From: Burkholderiales bacterium | GTDB lineage: Bacteria; Pseudomonadota; Gammaproteobacteria; Burkholderiales; Burkholderiaceae | Reading direction: 5' to 3' | Assembly (NCBI GenBank): GCA_947371645.1 | Contig: CANBQJ010000187.1 | Location: forward strand, 1 to 7,165 | Length of the DNA: 7,165 nt | In this document: positions 1 to 5,897 of the stretch, in pieces | How positions within the stretch are numbered: the first letter of the stretch is position 1 | Layout: the number at the start of each line of letters is the position of its first letter | Translations under genes and position numbers: made by a program | The notes under the pieces: generated by a model | Told to the model about the DNA's origin: nothing | The model's database searches: none | What the model saw: only the letters and a program-made list of their open reading frames with translations

Positions 1-745
1 CGCTGAAGAAGTGGGCCTGGCGCTGGACAAGGTCACCCTGGCTGACCTGGGCCAGGCCAAGCGCGTCGAAGTGGGCAAGGAAAACACCATCATCATCGAT
101 GGTGCTGGTGCCGCTGCCGACATCGAAGCCCGCGTCAAGCAAATCCGCACCATGATCGAAGAAGCCACGAGCGACTACGACCGTGAAAAGATGCAAGAGC
201 GCGTGGCCAAGCTGGCCGGCGGTGTGGCCGTCATCAAGGTCGGTGCCGCCACCGAAGTCGAGATGAAGGAAAAGAAGGCCCGCGTGGAAGACGCCCTGCA
301 CGCCACCCGTGCTGCAGTGGAAGAAGGCATCGTGGCCGGTGGTGGCGTGGCCCTGCTGCGCGCCCGTCAGGCTGCTGGCACCATCAAGGGTGACAACCCC
401 GATCAAGATGCTGGCATCAAGCTGATCCTGAAGGCCATCGAAGCCCCCCTGCGCGAAATCGTGGGCAACGCCGGTGGCGAACCGTCGGTGGTGATCAACG
501 CCGTGCTGAACTCGTCGGGCAACCACGGCTTCAACGCTGCCAACGACACCTATGGCGACATGATCGAAATGGGCATCCTGGACCCGACGAAGGTCACCCG
601 CACCGCACTGCAGAACGCCGCTTCCGTGGCCTCGCTGATGCTGACCACCGAATGCATGGTTGCCGAGTCCCCCAAGGATGATGCACCTGCTGGCGGTGGC
701 CACGACATGGGTGGCATGGGCGGCATGGGCGGCATGGGCATGTAA
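1..745 (+). CDS. groL: Chaperonin GroEL, C-terminal part (5' end outside window)
   Basis: The reading frame is open from base 2 to the TAA at 743-745 and gives the last 247 residues of the 60-kDa chaperonin, about 45% of the usual ~547. The first in-frame GTG (base 11) is internal, not a start. GroEL forms a double-ring cytoplasmic cage that folds proteins with ATP and GroES. Visible landmarks are DLGQAKRV at the end of the apical domain, [19 protein letters not shown], the segment [20 protein letters not shown], and AGGGVALLR. The Asp of VEDALHATR (codon 290-292) matches the ATP-hydrolysing Asp398 of E. coli GroEL. The protein ends in a GGM-repeat tail, as canonical GroELs do. Any groES partner would lie upstream, outside the window. 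A strong terminator follows 24 bases after the stop. Identification is essentially certain; only the missing 5' end limits it. Confidence 0.98.
   Translation, partial: AEEVGLALDKVTLADLGQAKRVEVGKENTIIIDGAGAAADIEARVKQIRTMIEEATSDYDREKMQERVAKLAGGVAVIKVGAATEVEMKEKKARVEDALHATRAAVEEGIVAGGGVALLRARQAAGTIKGDNPDQDAGIKLILKAIEAPLREIVGNAGGEPSVVINAVLNSSGNHGFNAANDTYGDMIEMGILDPTKVTRTALQNAASVASLMLTTECMVAESPKDDAPAGGGHDMGGMGGMGGMGM
705..742 (+). repeat. GGM-repeat tail of GroEL
   Basis: Tandem GGCATGGGC-type units encode the terminal [13 protein letters not shown] run. In GroEL this flexible tail projects into the cavity floor. It is a normal family feature, not a mobile or non-coding repeat. The repeat also creates a proline/methionine-rich shadow reading frame on the other strand. 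Confidence 0.9.
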
Positions 746-769
746 GCTCATCCGGCCTTGCGCCAAACG

Positions 770-799
770 AAAAGGCCGCCAGCGATGGCGGCCTTTTTT
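770..799 (+). terminator. Intrinsic terminator of groEL
   Basis: AAAAGGCCGCC (770-780) pairs perfectly with GGCGGCCTTTT (787-797) around the 6-base loop AGCGAT, and the T run continues to 799. This is a classic Rho-independent terminator 24 bases after the groEL stop. Because the stem is flanked by A on one side and T on the other, it may also act weakly on the minus strand. Confidence 0.95.
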
Positions 800-822
800 C
801 ATGGTCGCTTCACAAGCGGACG

Positions 823-852
823 AAAAAAAAGCGCACGAAACAACGTGCGCTT
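823..852 (-). terminator. Intrinsic terminator of the DUF3149 gene (minus strand)
   Basis: AAGCGCACG (829-837) pairs perfectly with CGTGCGCTT (844-852) around a 6-base loop. On the plus strand an 8-A run (823-830) precedes the stem, which reads as a T run after the hairpin on the minus strand. The plus-strand side has no T run, so the site is directional. It ends transcription arriving from the small gene at 910-1074. Confidence 0.88.
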
Positions 853-909
853 GAAATGGTTCCTGCAATGGAACTTCAGGCGGCCTCTCTGGGCCGATGG
901 CACTCGAAT

Positions 910-1074
910 TCAGGCGCGGCCTTCGCGCACCTGTTTGTCGTGGCGCTCGGTGTCTTCCTTCACGTGCTTGCTCACGTAGTACAGGAAATAGCCCAGCCCA
1001 CCCAGCATGGCGGCAATGGACAGGCCACTCAGCAGGCCGTAGTCTGTGGTGAAAAAATCAATCCAGGCTTGCAT
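910..1074 (-). CDS. DUF3149 family small single-pass membrane protein, 54 aa
   Basis: The ATG at 1074-1072 is preceded by AAGGAG (1087-1082) at a 7-base spacing, and the frame runs to TGA at 912-910. The product begins MQAWIDFFTTDYGLLSG. It has an aromatic, acidic N-terminus with the FxTDYGL motif I recognise from DUF3149. One hydrophobic helix follows (about residues 13-34, containing AAMLGGLGYFLYY), then a highly charged tail (SKHVKEDTERHDKQVREGRA) probably in the cytoplasm. The family's function is unknown. Ideal Shine-Dalgarno spacing, GC-rich third codon positions, a dedicated terminator at 823-852 and separation from cheB by another terminator all support a real, separately transcribed gene. 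The family assignment is from memory of the motif. The gene is short and easily missed, especially under a longer plus-strand open frame. Confidence 0.88.
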   Translation of the reverse strand: MQAWIDFFTTDYGLLSGLSIAAMLGGLGYFLYYVSKHVKEDTERHDKQVREGRA

Positions 1075-1118
1075 GACAGGGCTCCTTCAATCAGGTCTCA
1101 GCCTCTATCAAACGCCGA

Positions 1119-1131
1119 ATGGCCCGGCCAT
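1119..1131. other. 13-bp perfect palindrome ATGGCC-C-GGCCAT
   Basis: Two perfect 6-base arms flank a single central C, about 45 bases upstream of the DUF3149 start and between it and the cheB terminator. It lies where a promoter or operator for the small gene would be. No T run follows, so it is not a terminator. It could be a regulator site or chance in GC-rich DNA. The rest of 1075-1163 shows no convincing -35/-10 pair. Confidence 0.3.
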
Positions 1132-1163
1132 GTGCTGACGCAGGTCAAGCTGCGAGCAGCCAT

Positions 1164-1190
1164 GAAAAAGGCGCCGCGTGGGCAGCGCCT
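1164..1190 (-). terminator. Intrinsic terminator of the cheRDB operon (minus strand)
   Basis: AGGCGC (1169-1174) pairs with GCGCCT (1185-1190). After a C/A mismatch the stem can continue with two more pairs (1176-1177 with 1182-1183) closing a GTGG tetraloop. The plus-strand A run at 1165-1169 becomes a T run after the hairpin on the minus strand. It sits 55 bases beyond the cheB stop and separates the operon from the DUF3149 gene. Confidence 0.8.
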
Positions 1191-1245
1191 GTGTTTTGCG
1201 GCAGATCAAGCCGCCTGTCCCGGTTGGGCTCGGAATGCGTGGCTG

Positions 1246-2373
1246 TCAGACCCGGCTGAGCGCCTGGCCGACGGTGCTGCGCAGGTGATCCACCAGGTGG
1301 CTGGCGATCTTGTTGAGCGGCAGGGTTTCGTTGATGGCGCCCGCGGCAATGGCCTCGCGCGGCATGCCGAAGACCACGCAGCTGGCCTCGTCCTGGGCCA
1401 CGCAGTAGGCCCCGGCGTCGCGCATCAGCTTCATGGCCTTGGCGCCGTCCGCCCCCATGCCGGTCAGCATGATGCCGATGGCGTTGGGGCCCACCACCCG
1501 TGCGGCGGAAGTGAACAGCACCTCCACGCTGGGCTTGTGGCGGTTGACCGGGTCACCGTCCTGGACGCGGGCGATGTAGTTGGCGCCTGACTTTTCGACG
1601 CTCAGGTGCATGCCGCCCGGTGCGATGTAGGCATGGCCGGGCAGGATGCGCTCGCCATCGCGGGCCTCCTGCACGCGGATCTTGCACAGGCTGTCCAGCC
1701 GGGCCGCGTAGTTGCGCGTGAAGCCGGGCGGCATGTGCTGGGTGATGACCACGGCCGGCGCGTCGGCGGGCAGGGCGGTGAGCACTTCCTTGGTGGCTTC
1801 GGTGCCGCCCGTGCTGGCCCCGATGAAGATCAGCTTTTCGGTGGACAACCGGCCCATGCTGGCCAAGGTGACGGCGGGGGCCGCGGTTTTGGCCGTGCTG
1901 GTGCCGGGTGCGCCGTTGTTGCCGGCGGTGGTGGCACCCGTTCCAGTGGCCGCCGTGGGCAGGCGGTGGATGCGGGCCTTGGCGGCCACGCGCACCTTCT
2001 CGGTGATGTCATCGGCGAGCTGGCGCAGGCCATCGGCCACGCCGATCTTGGGTTTGGCCACGAAGTCGACGGCACCCAGCTCCAGGGCCTTGAGCGTAAC
2101 GTCGGCGCCGCGCTCGGTCAGCGTCGACACCATCACCACAGGCATGGGCCGCAGCCGCATGAGCTTGGACAGGAAGTCGATGCCGTCCATGCGGGGCATC
2201 TCCACGTCCAGCGTGATCACGTCGGGGTTGAGGTTGCGGATCATCTCTCGGGCGACGAAGGGGTCTGCCGCCGCACCGATGCACATCATGTCGGGCTGTC
2301 GGTTGATGATCTCGGTGAGCATGCTGCGCACCAGCGCGGAATCGTCCACTACCACCACTGTGATCTTGCTCAT
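1246..2373 (-). CDS. cheB: CheB, chemotaxis response regulator protein-glutamate methylesterase
   Basis: This 375-residue protein hydrolyses methyl-glutamate esters, and deamidates glutamines, on chemoreceptors when phosphorylated by CheA, giving adaptation. Residues 1-120 are a receiver domain with acidic pair D10/D11, phospho-acceptor D56 in TLDVEMP, S83/T84 and K107. An Ala/Thr/Gly-rich linker covers about 137-175. The methylesterase domain (about 178-370) has the catalytic triad S187 in GASTGG, H213 in TQHMPPGF and D309 in GMGADG, matching E. coli Ser164, His190 and Asp286. Length is typical, with a linker somewhat longer than in E. coli. I chose the ATG at 2373 because AGGAG lies 6 bases upstream and the protein then begins [11 protein letters not shown]; a TTG 6 codons earlier overlaps the cheD stop and is less likely. 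It is the last gene of cheR-cheD-cheB, 14 bases after cheD, and a terminator follows. Confidence 0.97.
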   Translation of the reverse strand: MSKITVVVVDDSALVRSMLTEIINRQPDMMCIGAAADPFVAREMIRNLNPDVITLDVEMPRMDGIDFLSKLMRLRPMPVVMVSTLTERGADVTLKALELGAVDFVAKPKIGVADGLRQLADDITEKVRVAAKARIHRLPTAATGTGATTAGNNGAPGTSTAKTAAPAVTLASMGRLSTEKLIFIGASTGGTEATKEVLTALPADAPAVVITQHMPPGFTRNYAARLDSLCKIRVQEARDGERILPGHAYIAPGGMHLSVEKSGANYIARVQDGDPVNRHKPSVEVLFTSAARVVGPNAIGIMLTGMGADGAKAMKLMRDAGAYCVAQDEASCVVFGMPREAIAAGAINETLPLNKIASHLVDHLRSTVGQALSRV

Positions 2374-2379
2374 GGTTCT

Positions 2380-2384
2380 CTCCT
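2380..2384 (-). promoter_or_regulatory. Ribosome binding site deciding the cheB start
   Basis: AGGAG on the minus strand lies 6 bases before the ATG at 2373-2371 and just after the cheD stop. It favours that start over the in-frame TTG at 2391-2389, which has no such site at a proper distance. Confidence 0.8.
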
Positions 2385-2387
2385 GAA

Positions 2388-3110
2388 TCAAAACAGGTCA
2401 ATGGAGCCCGCGCCGGAACTGGTCGGCACCACCTTCTGGGCGGCTGCGCGTTCCTGCTGCACGATGGCATCGGGGTTGGTGGCGGCCAGGCGCTTGACCA
2501 TGGCCTTGCCACTGCCCGGCAGGAAGCACACCTTGCGGGGGTAAATGTCCAGCACGTCCTTGGAGACCACCGGGATGCGCTCGGTCTTGAGGTAGTCCAT
2601 GACGAACTCGGTGTTGCGCTCGCCCACGTTGATGGAGTTCATGCCGCTGATCACGGCGCCGCCGCCAAAGACCTTCGCTTCCATGGTCATGCGGCTGGCG
2701 CCCATCTTCATCATCTCGTTGATGAGCAGTTCCATCGCGAACGAGCCGTAGCGGCCGTTGTCGGCGCCACTGCCACCGTTGTCGGGCAGCATGAAGTGGT
2801 TCATGCCGCCCACCTTGGCGTTGCGGTCCCACAGGCAGACGGCGATGCACGAGCCCAGCGTGGTCATGATCAGCAGGTCTTCGTTGAACACGAAATACTC
2901 GCCCGGCAGGATCTTGACCGCCTCGGACTGGAAGTGCGCGTCGTAGAAGAAGAAGGAGGCCTCCCCCGGCTTCGCCACCCGGGCCTTGAGGCGCGTCAGC
3001 CGTTCGGTGCGCGTGCCCATCGTCGCGTTGGCGACGGCGGCGCCCGGCGACGCAGACAAGCCCGTCACGGGCGCTCGTTTGGCCGTCGCGGCAGGGGTGG
3101 TGCTGAGCAT
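2388..3110 (-). CDS. cheD: CheD, chemoreceptor glutamine deamidase
   Basis: CheD deamidates specific glutamines on methyl-accepting chemotaxis proteins, making glutamates that CheR can methylate. The core, about residues 60-205, has the signature [13 protein letters not shown] with likely catalytic Cys88 and GGMNHFMLP with His105. The Cys-to-His distance of 17 equals Cys27/His44 in Thermotoga maritima CheD, and Thr83/84 may complete the triad. The later segments VFGGGAV and GERN are also typical. At 240 residues it is longer than the usual 160-200. The extra length is an Ala/Thr/Arg-rich, probably disordered N-terminus of about 50 residues and a tail ending SGAGSIDLF. The ATG at 3110 is supported by GGAGG (3118-3122) 7 bases upstream; an internal ATG at codon 31 has no ribosome site. 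It lies 21 bases after cheR and 14 before cheB. No cheC is seen. Confidence 0.96.
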   Translation of the reverse strand: MLSTTPAATAKRAPVTGLSASPGAAVANATMGTRTERLTRLKARVAKPGEASFFFYDAHFQSEAVKILPGEYFVFNEDLLIMTTLGSCIAVCLWDRNAKVGGMNHFMLPDNGGSGADNGRYGSFAMELLINEMMKMGASRMTMEAKVFGGGAVISGMNSINVGERNTEFVMDYLKTERIPVVSKDVLDIYPRKVCFLPGSGKAMVKRLAATNPDAIVQQERAAAQKVVPTSSGAGSIDLF

Positions 3111-3131
3111 GGGCTGTCCTCCGGTGGCGCG

Positions 3132-3974
3132 TCAGACGCGGTCGTAGATGGTCTTGCCGCGCAGCAGGAACAGGTCGCGCGACTCGGTGAAGTTCTCGGA
3201 ATGGCCCACAAAGAGCTTGCCCTTGGGCTTCATCACACCGTGGATGCGCTCCAGCACCTTGCGCTGCGTGGCGGCATCGAAATAGATCATGACGTTGCGG
3301 CAGAAAACGATGTCGAAGGGCTCGCCCAGTGACCAGCCTGTGCTCATCAGGTTGAAGGGCTTGAATTCGATCATGCGGGCCAGCTCGGGCTTGGCGCGGA
3401 TGCTGCCATCGTTGCTGCCCTTGCCCTTGAGGAAGAAGCTGCGCAGCCGTGCCGGGCTCAGGCCGCGGGCCTGGGCGTCGTAGACCCCGCGCGAGGCGGT
3501 GGCCAGCACATTGGTGTCGATGTCGGTGGCCAGGATCTTGACCGGTGCATGCAGGCCCATGGCTTCGGCGCAAACCATGGCCAGGGAATAGGGCTCTTCA
3601 CCCGTGGACGAGGCCGCGCACCAGATCCGCGTGGGCTGGGTGCCGCGCTGGCTCAACCACTCGGCCAGCGCCAGGAAGTGGTGGTCTTCACGGAAGAAGT
3701 TGGTCAGGTTGGTCGTGAGGCAGTTCACGAATTCCTGCCATTCCTGCGGTTGGGCGCCTGACTCCAGGTCGCGCAGGTAGAGCTCGAAGCTGCCGTGGCC
3801 TGTCTCCCTCAGCCGCCGCGACAAGCGGCTGTAGACCATGGCCTGCTTGCCATCGTGCAGGCTGATGCCGGCGCGCTCGTAGATCAGCGTGCGCACCTTG
3901 GCGAAGTCACGAGGCTGAAACTCGAACTCGCGGTCGCCGACGGGCTGAGGGCTGGGACTGACGAAAGTGTTCAT
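3132..3974 (-). CDS. cheR: CheR, chemotaxis protein-glutamate O-methyltransferase
   Basis: CheR uses S-adenosylmethionine to methylate glutamates in the signalling domain of chemoreceptors, opposing CheB. The 280-residue protein has the small N-terminal helical domain (residues 18-90: LIYERAGISLHDGK, MVYSRLSRRLR) with TTNLTNFFRE at 87-96. The methyltransferase domain follows, with the SAM motif AASSTGEEPYS (120-130), DIDTNVL (151-157), CRNVMIYFD (225-233) and GHSENF (257-262). The short glycine loop GKGSNDG resembles the E. coli form that docks on receptor C-terminal pentapeptides. The frame stays open far upstream to 5045, but that part is antisense to the diguanylate cyclase and shows no CheR homology. 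The ATG at 3974 gives the normal family length. Its ribosome site is weak. As first gene of cheR-cheD-cheB it probably depends on the candidate sigma-28 promoter at 4058-4085. Confidence 0.96.
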   Translation of the reverse strand: MNTFVSPSPQPVGDREFEFQPRDFAKVRTLIYERAGISLHDGKQAMVYSRLSRRLRETGHGSFELYLRDLESGAQPQEWQEFVNCLTTNLTNFFREDHHFLALAEWLSQRGTQPTRIWCAASSTGEEPYSLAMVCAEAMGLHAPVKILATDIDTNVLATASRGVYDAQARGLSPARLRSFFLKGKGSNDGSIRAKPELARMIEFKPFNLMSTGWSLGEPFDIVFCRNVMIYFDAATQRKVLERIHGVMKPKGKLFVGHSENFTESRDLFLLRGKTIYDRV

Positions 3975-4057
3975 GCAGTGCGATCTGGGGCAAAAGGGGC
4001 GACCGTCCGGCGCTGGGGGCACACACAGACAGGCAGCACCGTGAGGGCCACGACGGC

Positions 4058-4085
4058 ATATCGACACTTCAGGACACGGGCTTGA
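4058..4085 (-). promoter_or_regulatory. Candidate sigma-28 (FliA) promoter of cheRDB
   Basis: Read on the minus strand, TCAAGCCC (4085-4078), 12 bases, then GTCGATAT (4065-4058). The E. coli FliA consensus is TAAAGTTT, 11 bases, GCCGATAA. The -10 half matches 6 of 8 positions including the CGATA core, and TCAA in the -35 half is a common variant. Spacing is one base longer than ideal. It would give a leader of about 75 bases before the cheR ATG. This fits flagellar/chemotaxis class control but is a by-eye match. Confidence 0.45.
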
Positions 4086-4213
4086 GCGCACAAGTTTGGC
4101 GCGCTCCCGCCGGCTGTGCTGCACACGCGCGACAGCTGCAGGCCCGGCCTGGCCTGATCGGCGCAATTGAGGCTTCTTGCGGTGCTTTTTTGCGCAAGCT
4201 CTTTTGGGGCCAC

Positions 4214-4222
4214 TGCTAGACT
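4214..4222 (+). promoter_or_regulatory. Possible extended -10 promoter for the diguanylate cyclase pair
   Basis: TGC-TAGACT is an extended -10 element (TGN followed by a TATAAT-like hexamer). There is no good -35 at 16-18 bases; TTGCGC at 4190-4195 is 21 bases away. Transcription would begin near 4229, about 40 bases before the proposed start at 4269. If real, it excludes the upstream in-frame TTG at 4167 as the start. Confidence 0.35.
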
Positions 4223-4256
4223 GATCCCAGCCCCTGGCCACACTCTCACTGTTTTC

Positions 4257-4262
4257 GAGGAG
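4257..4262 (+). promoter_or_regulatory. Strong Shine-Dalgarno placed before an ATC codon
   Basis: GAGGAG stands exactly 6 bases (CCCGCC) before the in-frame codon ATC at 4269-4271. It is the only good ribosome site in the region upstream of the diguanylate cyclase and no ATG, GTG or TTG lies at a workable distance. It is the main reason for the start chosen for that gene. Confidence 0.6.
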
Positions 4263-4268
4263 CCCGCC

Positions 4269-5027
4269 ATCGCCGCACCCGATGCGCCCACAGCCACGTT
4301 GCGTCTGGACACGGCACTGAGCCTTTTGTCCCAGGCGGGGTGGACGCCGCCTCATGGCCTGGCCCAGGGCTCTGAAGCCTGGCTGCAGGCCGTCATCGAT
4401 GGCCTGTGCGACGTCTCCAGCCGCGACGCGCTCACGGGCCTGGCCAACCGCCGCCAGTTCGAAGCCGCCATCGCCCGAGAGATCGACCGTGTCGCTCGCG
4501 TCGGTGAGCCCGCTTTGCTCCTGGTGGCCGACATCGATCACTTCAAGAAGGTCAACGACACCTGGGGCCATGCCGCGGGTGACGAGGTCATCAAATCCGT
4601 GGCGCAGTGCCTGCAAGACTGCGTGCGTCCCATGGACCTGGTGGCGCGCATGGGGGGCGAAGAGTTCGCCATCATCCTGCCCAATTGCCCGCCTGCCTTC
4701 GGACAGACGGTGTCGGAGCGCATCCGCCTGAAGGTGGCCATGCAGCCGGTGGCCGTGATCGGTGGCCAGGAGCTGTCGGTCACCGTGAGCATCGGCGGTG
4801 CCTTTGCCCCGCAGTGGGTGCGCTCGTCGGCCACCTTGTGGGGTGAGCGCGCCGACCAGCAGCTCTACCGCGCCAAAACCGAAGGCCGCAACCGCACCTG
4901 CCTGGAGATGCCGCCGCTCACCGTGGTCAGTGCAGAGGAAAAAGGACTGCTCTTTGGTGCACTTGGCACATCTGGGGCAGATATGGACGCATATCTGAGC
5001 AACGGCTCGCCGACAAACAGTGAATGA
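4269..5027 (+). CDS. Soluble diguanylate cyclase (GGEEF) with intact I-site; apparent ATC start
   Basis: The GGDEF domain condenses two GTP into c-di-GMP. From ATC 4269 the product has 252 residues: a short helical N-terminus (about 12-50) without membrane segments; DALTGLANRR (53-62); metal-binding DIDHFKKVN (88-96); active-site GGEEF (129-133); RPMD at 120-123 exactly five residues before it, the RxxD inhibitory I-site; and a tail with VVSAEEKGLLFG (219-230). All catalytic elements are present, so it should be active and feedback-inhibited. The frame is open back to TTG 4167, but the added codons are rich in A/T third positions (AGG, CTT, TTT, AGA), have no ribosome site and overlap a candidate promoter. 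TTG 4299 also lacks one. GAGGAG plus 6 bases points to ATC 4269, giving Met-Ala-Ala-Pro. The stop overlaps the next gene by ATGA. Product is sure; start is not. Confidence 0.9.
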   Translation: MAAPDAPTATLRLDTALSLLSQAGWTPPHGLAQGSEAWLQAVIDGLCDVSSRDALTGLANRRQFEAAIAREIDRVARVGEPALLLVADIDHFKKVNDTWGHAAGDEVIKSVAQCLQDCVRPMDLVARMGGEEFAIILPNCPPAFGQTVSERIRLKVAMQPVAVIGGQELSVTVSIGGAFAPQWVRSSATLWGERADQQLYRAKTEGRNRTCLEMPPLTVVSAEEKGLLFGALGTSGADMDAYLSNGSPTNSE

Positions 5028-5842
5028 TGGTCTCCATGTCTGCACCTGATACCCCCACCCCCACCGCGCCGGTACGGATTGCCCGCACCGTGGCCATCAC
5101 CAGTGGCAAGGGTGGCGTGGGCAAAACCTTCTTCAGCGCCAACCTGGCCGCGGCGATGAGCCGCCAGGGCCTCAAGGTGCTGGTGCTGGACGCCGACCTG
5201 GGGCTGGCCAACCTGGACGTGGTGCTCAACCTCTACCCCAAGATCACGCTGCACGATGTGTTCACGGGCAAGGCCCAGCTGGAAGAGGCGATCCTGCCGG
5301 CACCTGGCGGCTTCTCCGTGCTGCTGGCCGGCTCCGGTCTGGTGGAATATTCACGCCTGACCCCTGAGGTGCGCGACCAGCTGCTCAGCATCTTCGAGGC
5401 CGTCAAGCCACGCTTTGACGTCATCCTGATCGACACCGGTGCGGGCATTTCCGATGTGGTGCTCTACGCCGTGTCCATGGCCCATGAGGTGATCGTGGTG
5501 GCCACGCCCGAGCCCACGTCCATGACGGATGCCTACGCCACCATCAAGGTGCTGGCCGCCCAGCAGGCGCGAGAGCACCTGCACCTGGTGGTCAACCAGG
5601 TGAACCGCGTGGGCGACGGCCGTGGCATCTGCAACCAGTTGCAGCAGGTGGTGGAACGCTTTGTGATCGGCCCCACGGGGGTGTCGCCCAAGCTGACCTA
5701 CCTCGGCGACGTGCCGCTGGACCCCAGCGTCCGCGAGGCCGTGCAGCGGCGCCAGCTGCTGCTTGAACTGCACCCTGGCAGCCCGGCCGCACAAGGTGTG
5801 GTGCAGGTGGCCACGCGCTTGCTGGCCCGCAACCAGACCTGA
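5024..5842 (+). CDS. FlhG/FleN-type MinD-like ATPase (flagellar number/placement regulator)
   Basis: This is a 272-residue P-loop ATPase of the MinD/ParA group. It has the deviant Walker A SGKGGVGKT (27-35), the switch segment LDADLGLANLDVVLNL (55-70), Walker B ILIDTGAG (134-141) and PEPTSMTDAYATIKVL (162-177). That last motif closely resembles EPTSITDAYALIKLL of Pseudomonas FleN. The family dimerises on ATP and limits flagellar number by acting on FlhF or the master regulator FleQ. The N-terminus (SAPDTPTPTAPVR) lacks the DQAxxLR motif that some FlhGs use to stimulate FlhF, as does Pseudomonas FleN. I see no obvious C-terminal membrane-targeting helix. Starts at 5024, 5027 and 5036 are in frame; 5024 overlaps the diguanylate cyclase stop as ATGA, while 5036 (MSAPDTP) is equally plausible. 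No flhF or fliA lies beside it, so a general ParA-like role cannot be excluded. Confidence 0.88.
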   Translation: MMVSMSAPDTPTPTAPVRIARTVAITSGKGGVGKTFFSANLAAAMSRQGLKVLVLDADLGLANLDVVLNLYPKITLHDVFTGKAQLEEAILPAPGGFSVLLAGSGLVEYSRLTPEVRDQLLSIFEAVKPRFDVILIDTGAGISDVVLYAVSMAHEVIVVATPEPTSMTDAYATIKVLAAQQAREHLHLVVNQVNRVGDGRGICNQLQQVVERFVIGPTGVSPKLTYLGDVPLDPSVREAVQRRQLLLELHPGSPAAQGVVQVATRLLARNQT

Positions 5843-5853
5843 GCACATGTGGC

Positions 5854-5872
5854 GCTGGGCCAGTAACCCAGC
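5854..5872 (+). other. Small hairpin after the FleN-like gene
   Basis: GCTGGG (5854-5859) and CCCAGC (5867-5872) form a 6-bp stem with a 7-base loop, 11 bases after the stop. No T run follows, so it is at best a weak or Rho-assisted terminator or an mRNA 3' stabiliser. It lies in the 68-base gap before the haemoglobin gene. Confidence 0.35.
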
Positions 5873-5897
5873 AAGTCACTGAGCCAGCCTCATGCCC

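Larger units (their letters stand above)
3975..4268. other. Divergent regulatory region between cheR and the diguanylate cyclase
   Basis: I find no gene in these 294 bases. Both strands carry open frames across it, but their codon use is unlike the neighbouring genes and none shows a recognisable domain. It holds the candidate sigma-28 promoter facing cheR and the extended -10 promoter and ribosome site facing the diguanylate cyclase. A T-rich patch (4185-4205) departs from the high-GC surroundings, as promoter regions often do. Confidence 0.6.

Noticed and set aside
550..741. Pro/Met-repeat frame antisense to the groEL 3' end
   Set aside because: It is the reverse complement of the GGM tail, and the repeats are explained by GroEL.
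856..1590. Plus-strand open frame of 244 codons
   Set aside because: It crosses the minus-strand DUF3149 gene, two terminator/intergenic zones and the end of cheB. It has no recognisable domain and is a GC-driven shadow.
1606..2544. Plus-strand open frame of 312 codons antisense to cheB and cheD
   Set aside because: The His/Gly/Arg-rich composition is typical of an antisense frame. The minus-strand genes explain the region fully.
4190..4222. Standard sigma-70 promoter TTGCGC...TAGACT
   Set aside because: The spacing is 21 bases, too long for a normal -35/-10 pair. Only the extended -10 element is retained as a candidate.
4167..4268. Signal-peptide-like N-terminus (MRLLAVLFCASSFGA) on the diguanylate cyclase from TTG 4167
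   Set aside because: Codon use is unlike the rest of the gene (many A/T third positions), there is no ribosome site, and the stretch contains a candidate promoter. The hydrophobic look is probably chance.
3971..4312. Minus-strand 113-codon open frame in the divergent region
   Set aside because: It has no homology I recognise, mixed composition, no ribosome site, and overlaps regulatory signals and both neighbouring genes.
3975..5045. N-terminal extension of the CheR frame to 637 residues
   Set aside because: The frame stays open only because it is antisense to the high-GC diguanylate cyclase. CheR homology begins just after the ATG at 3974, which gives the normal family length.
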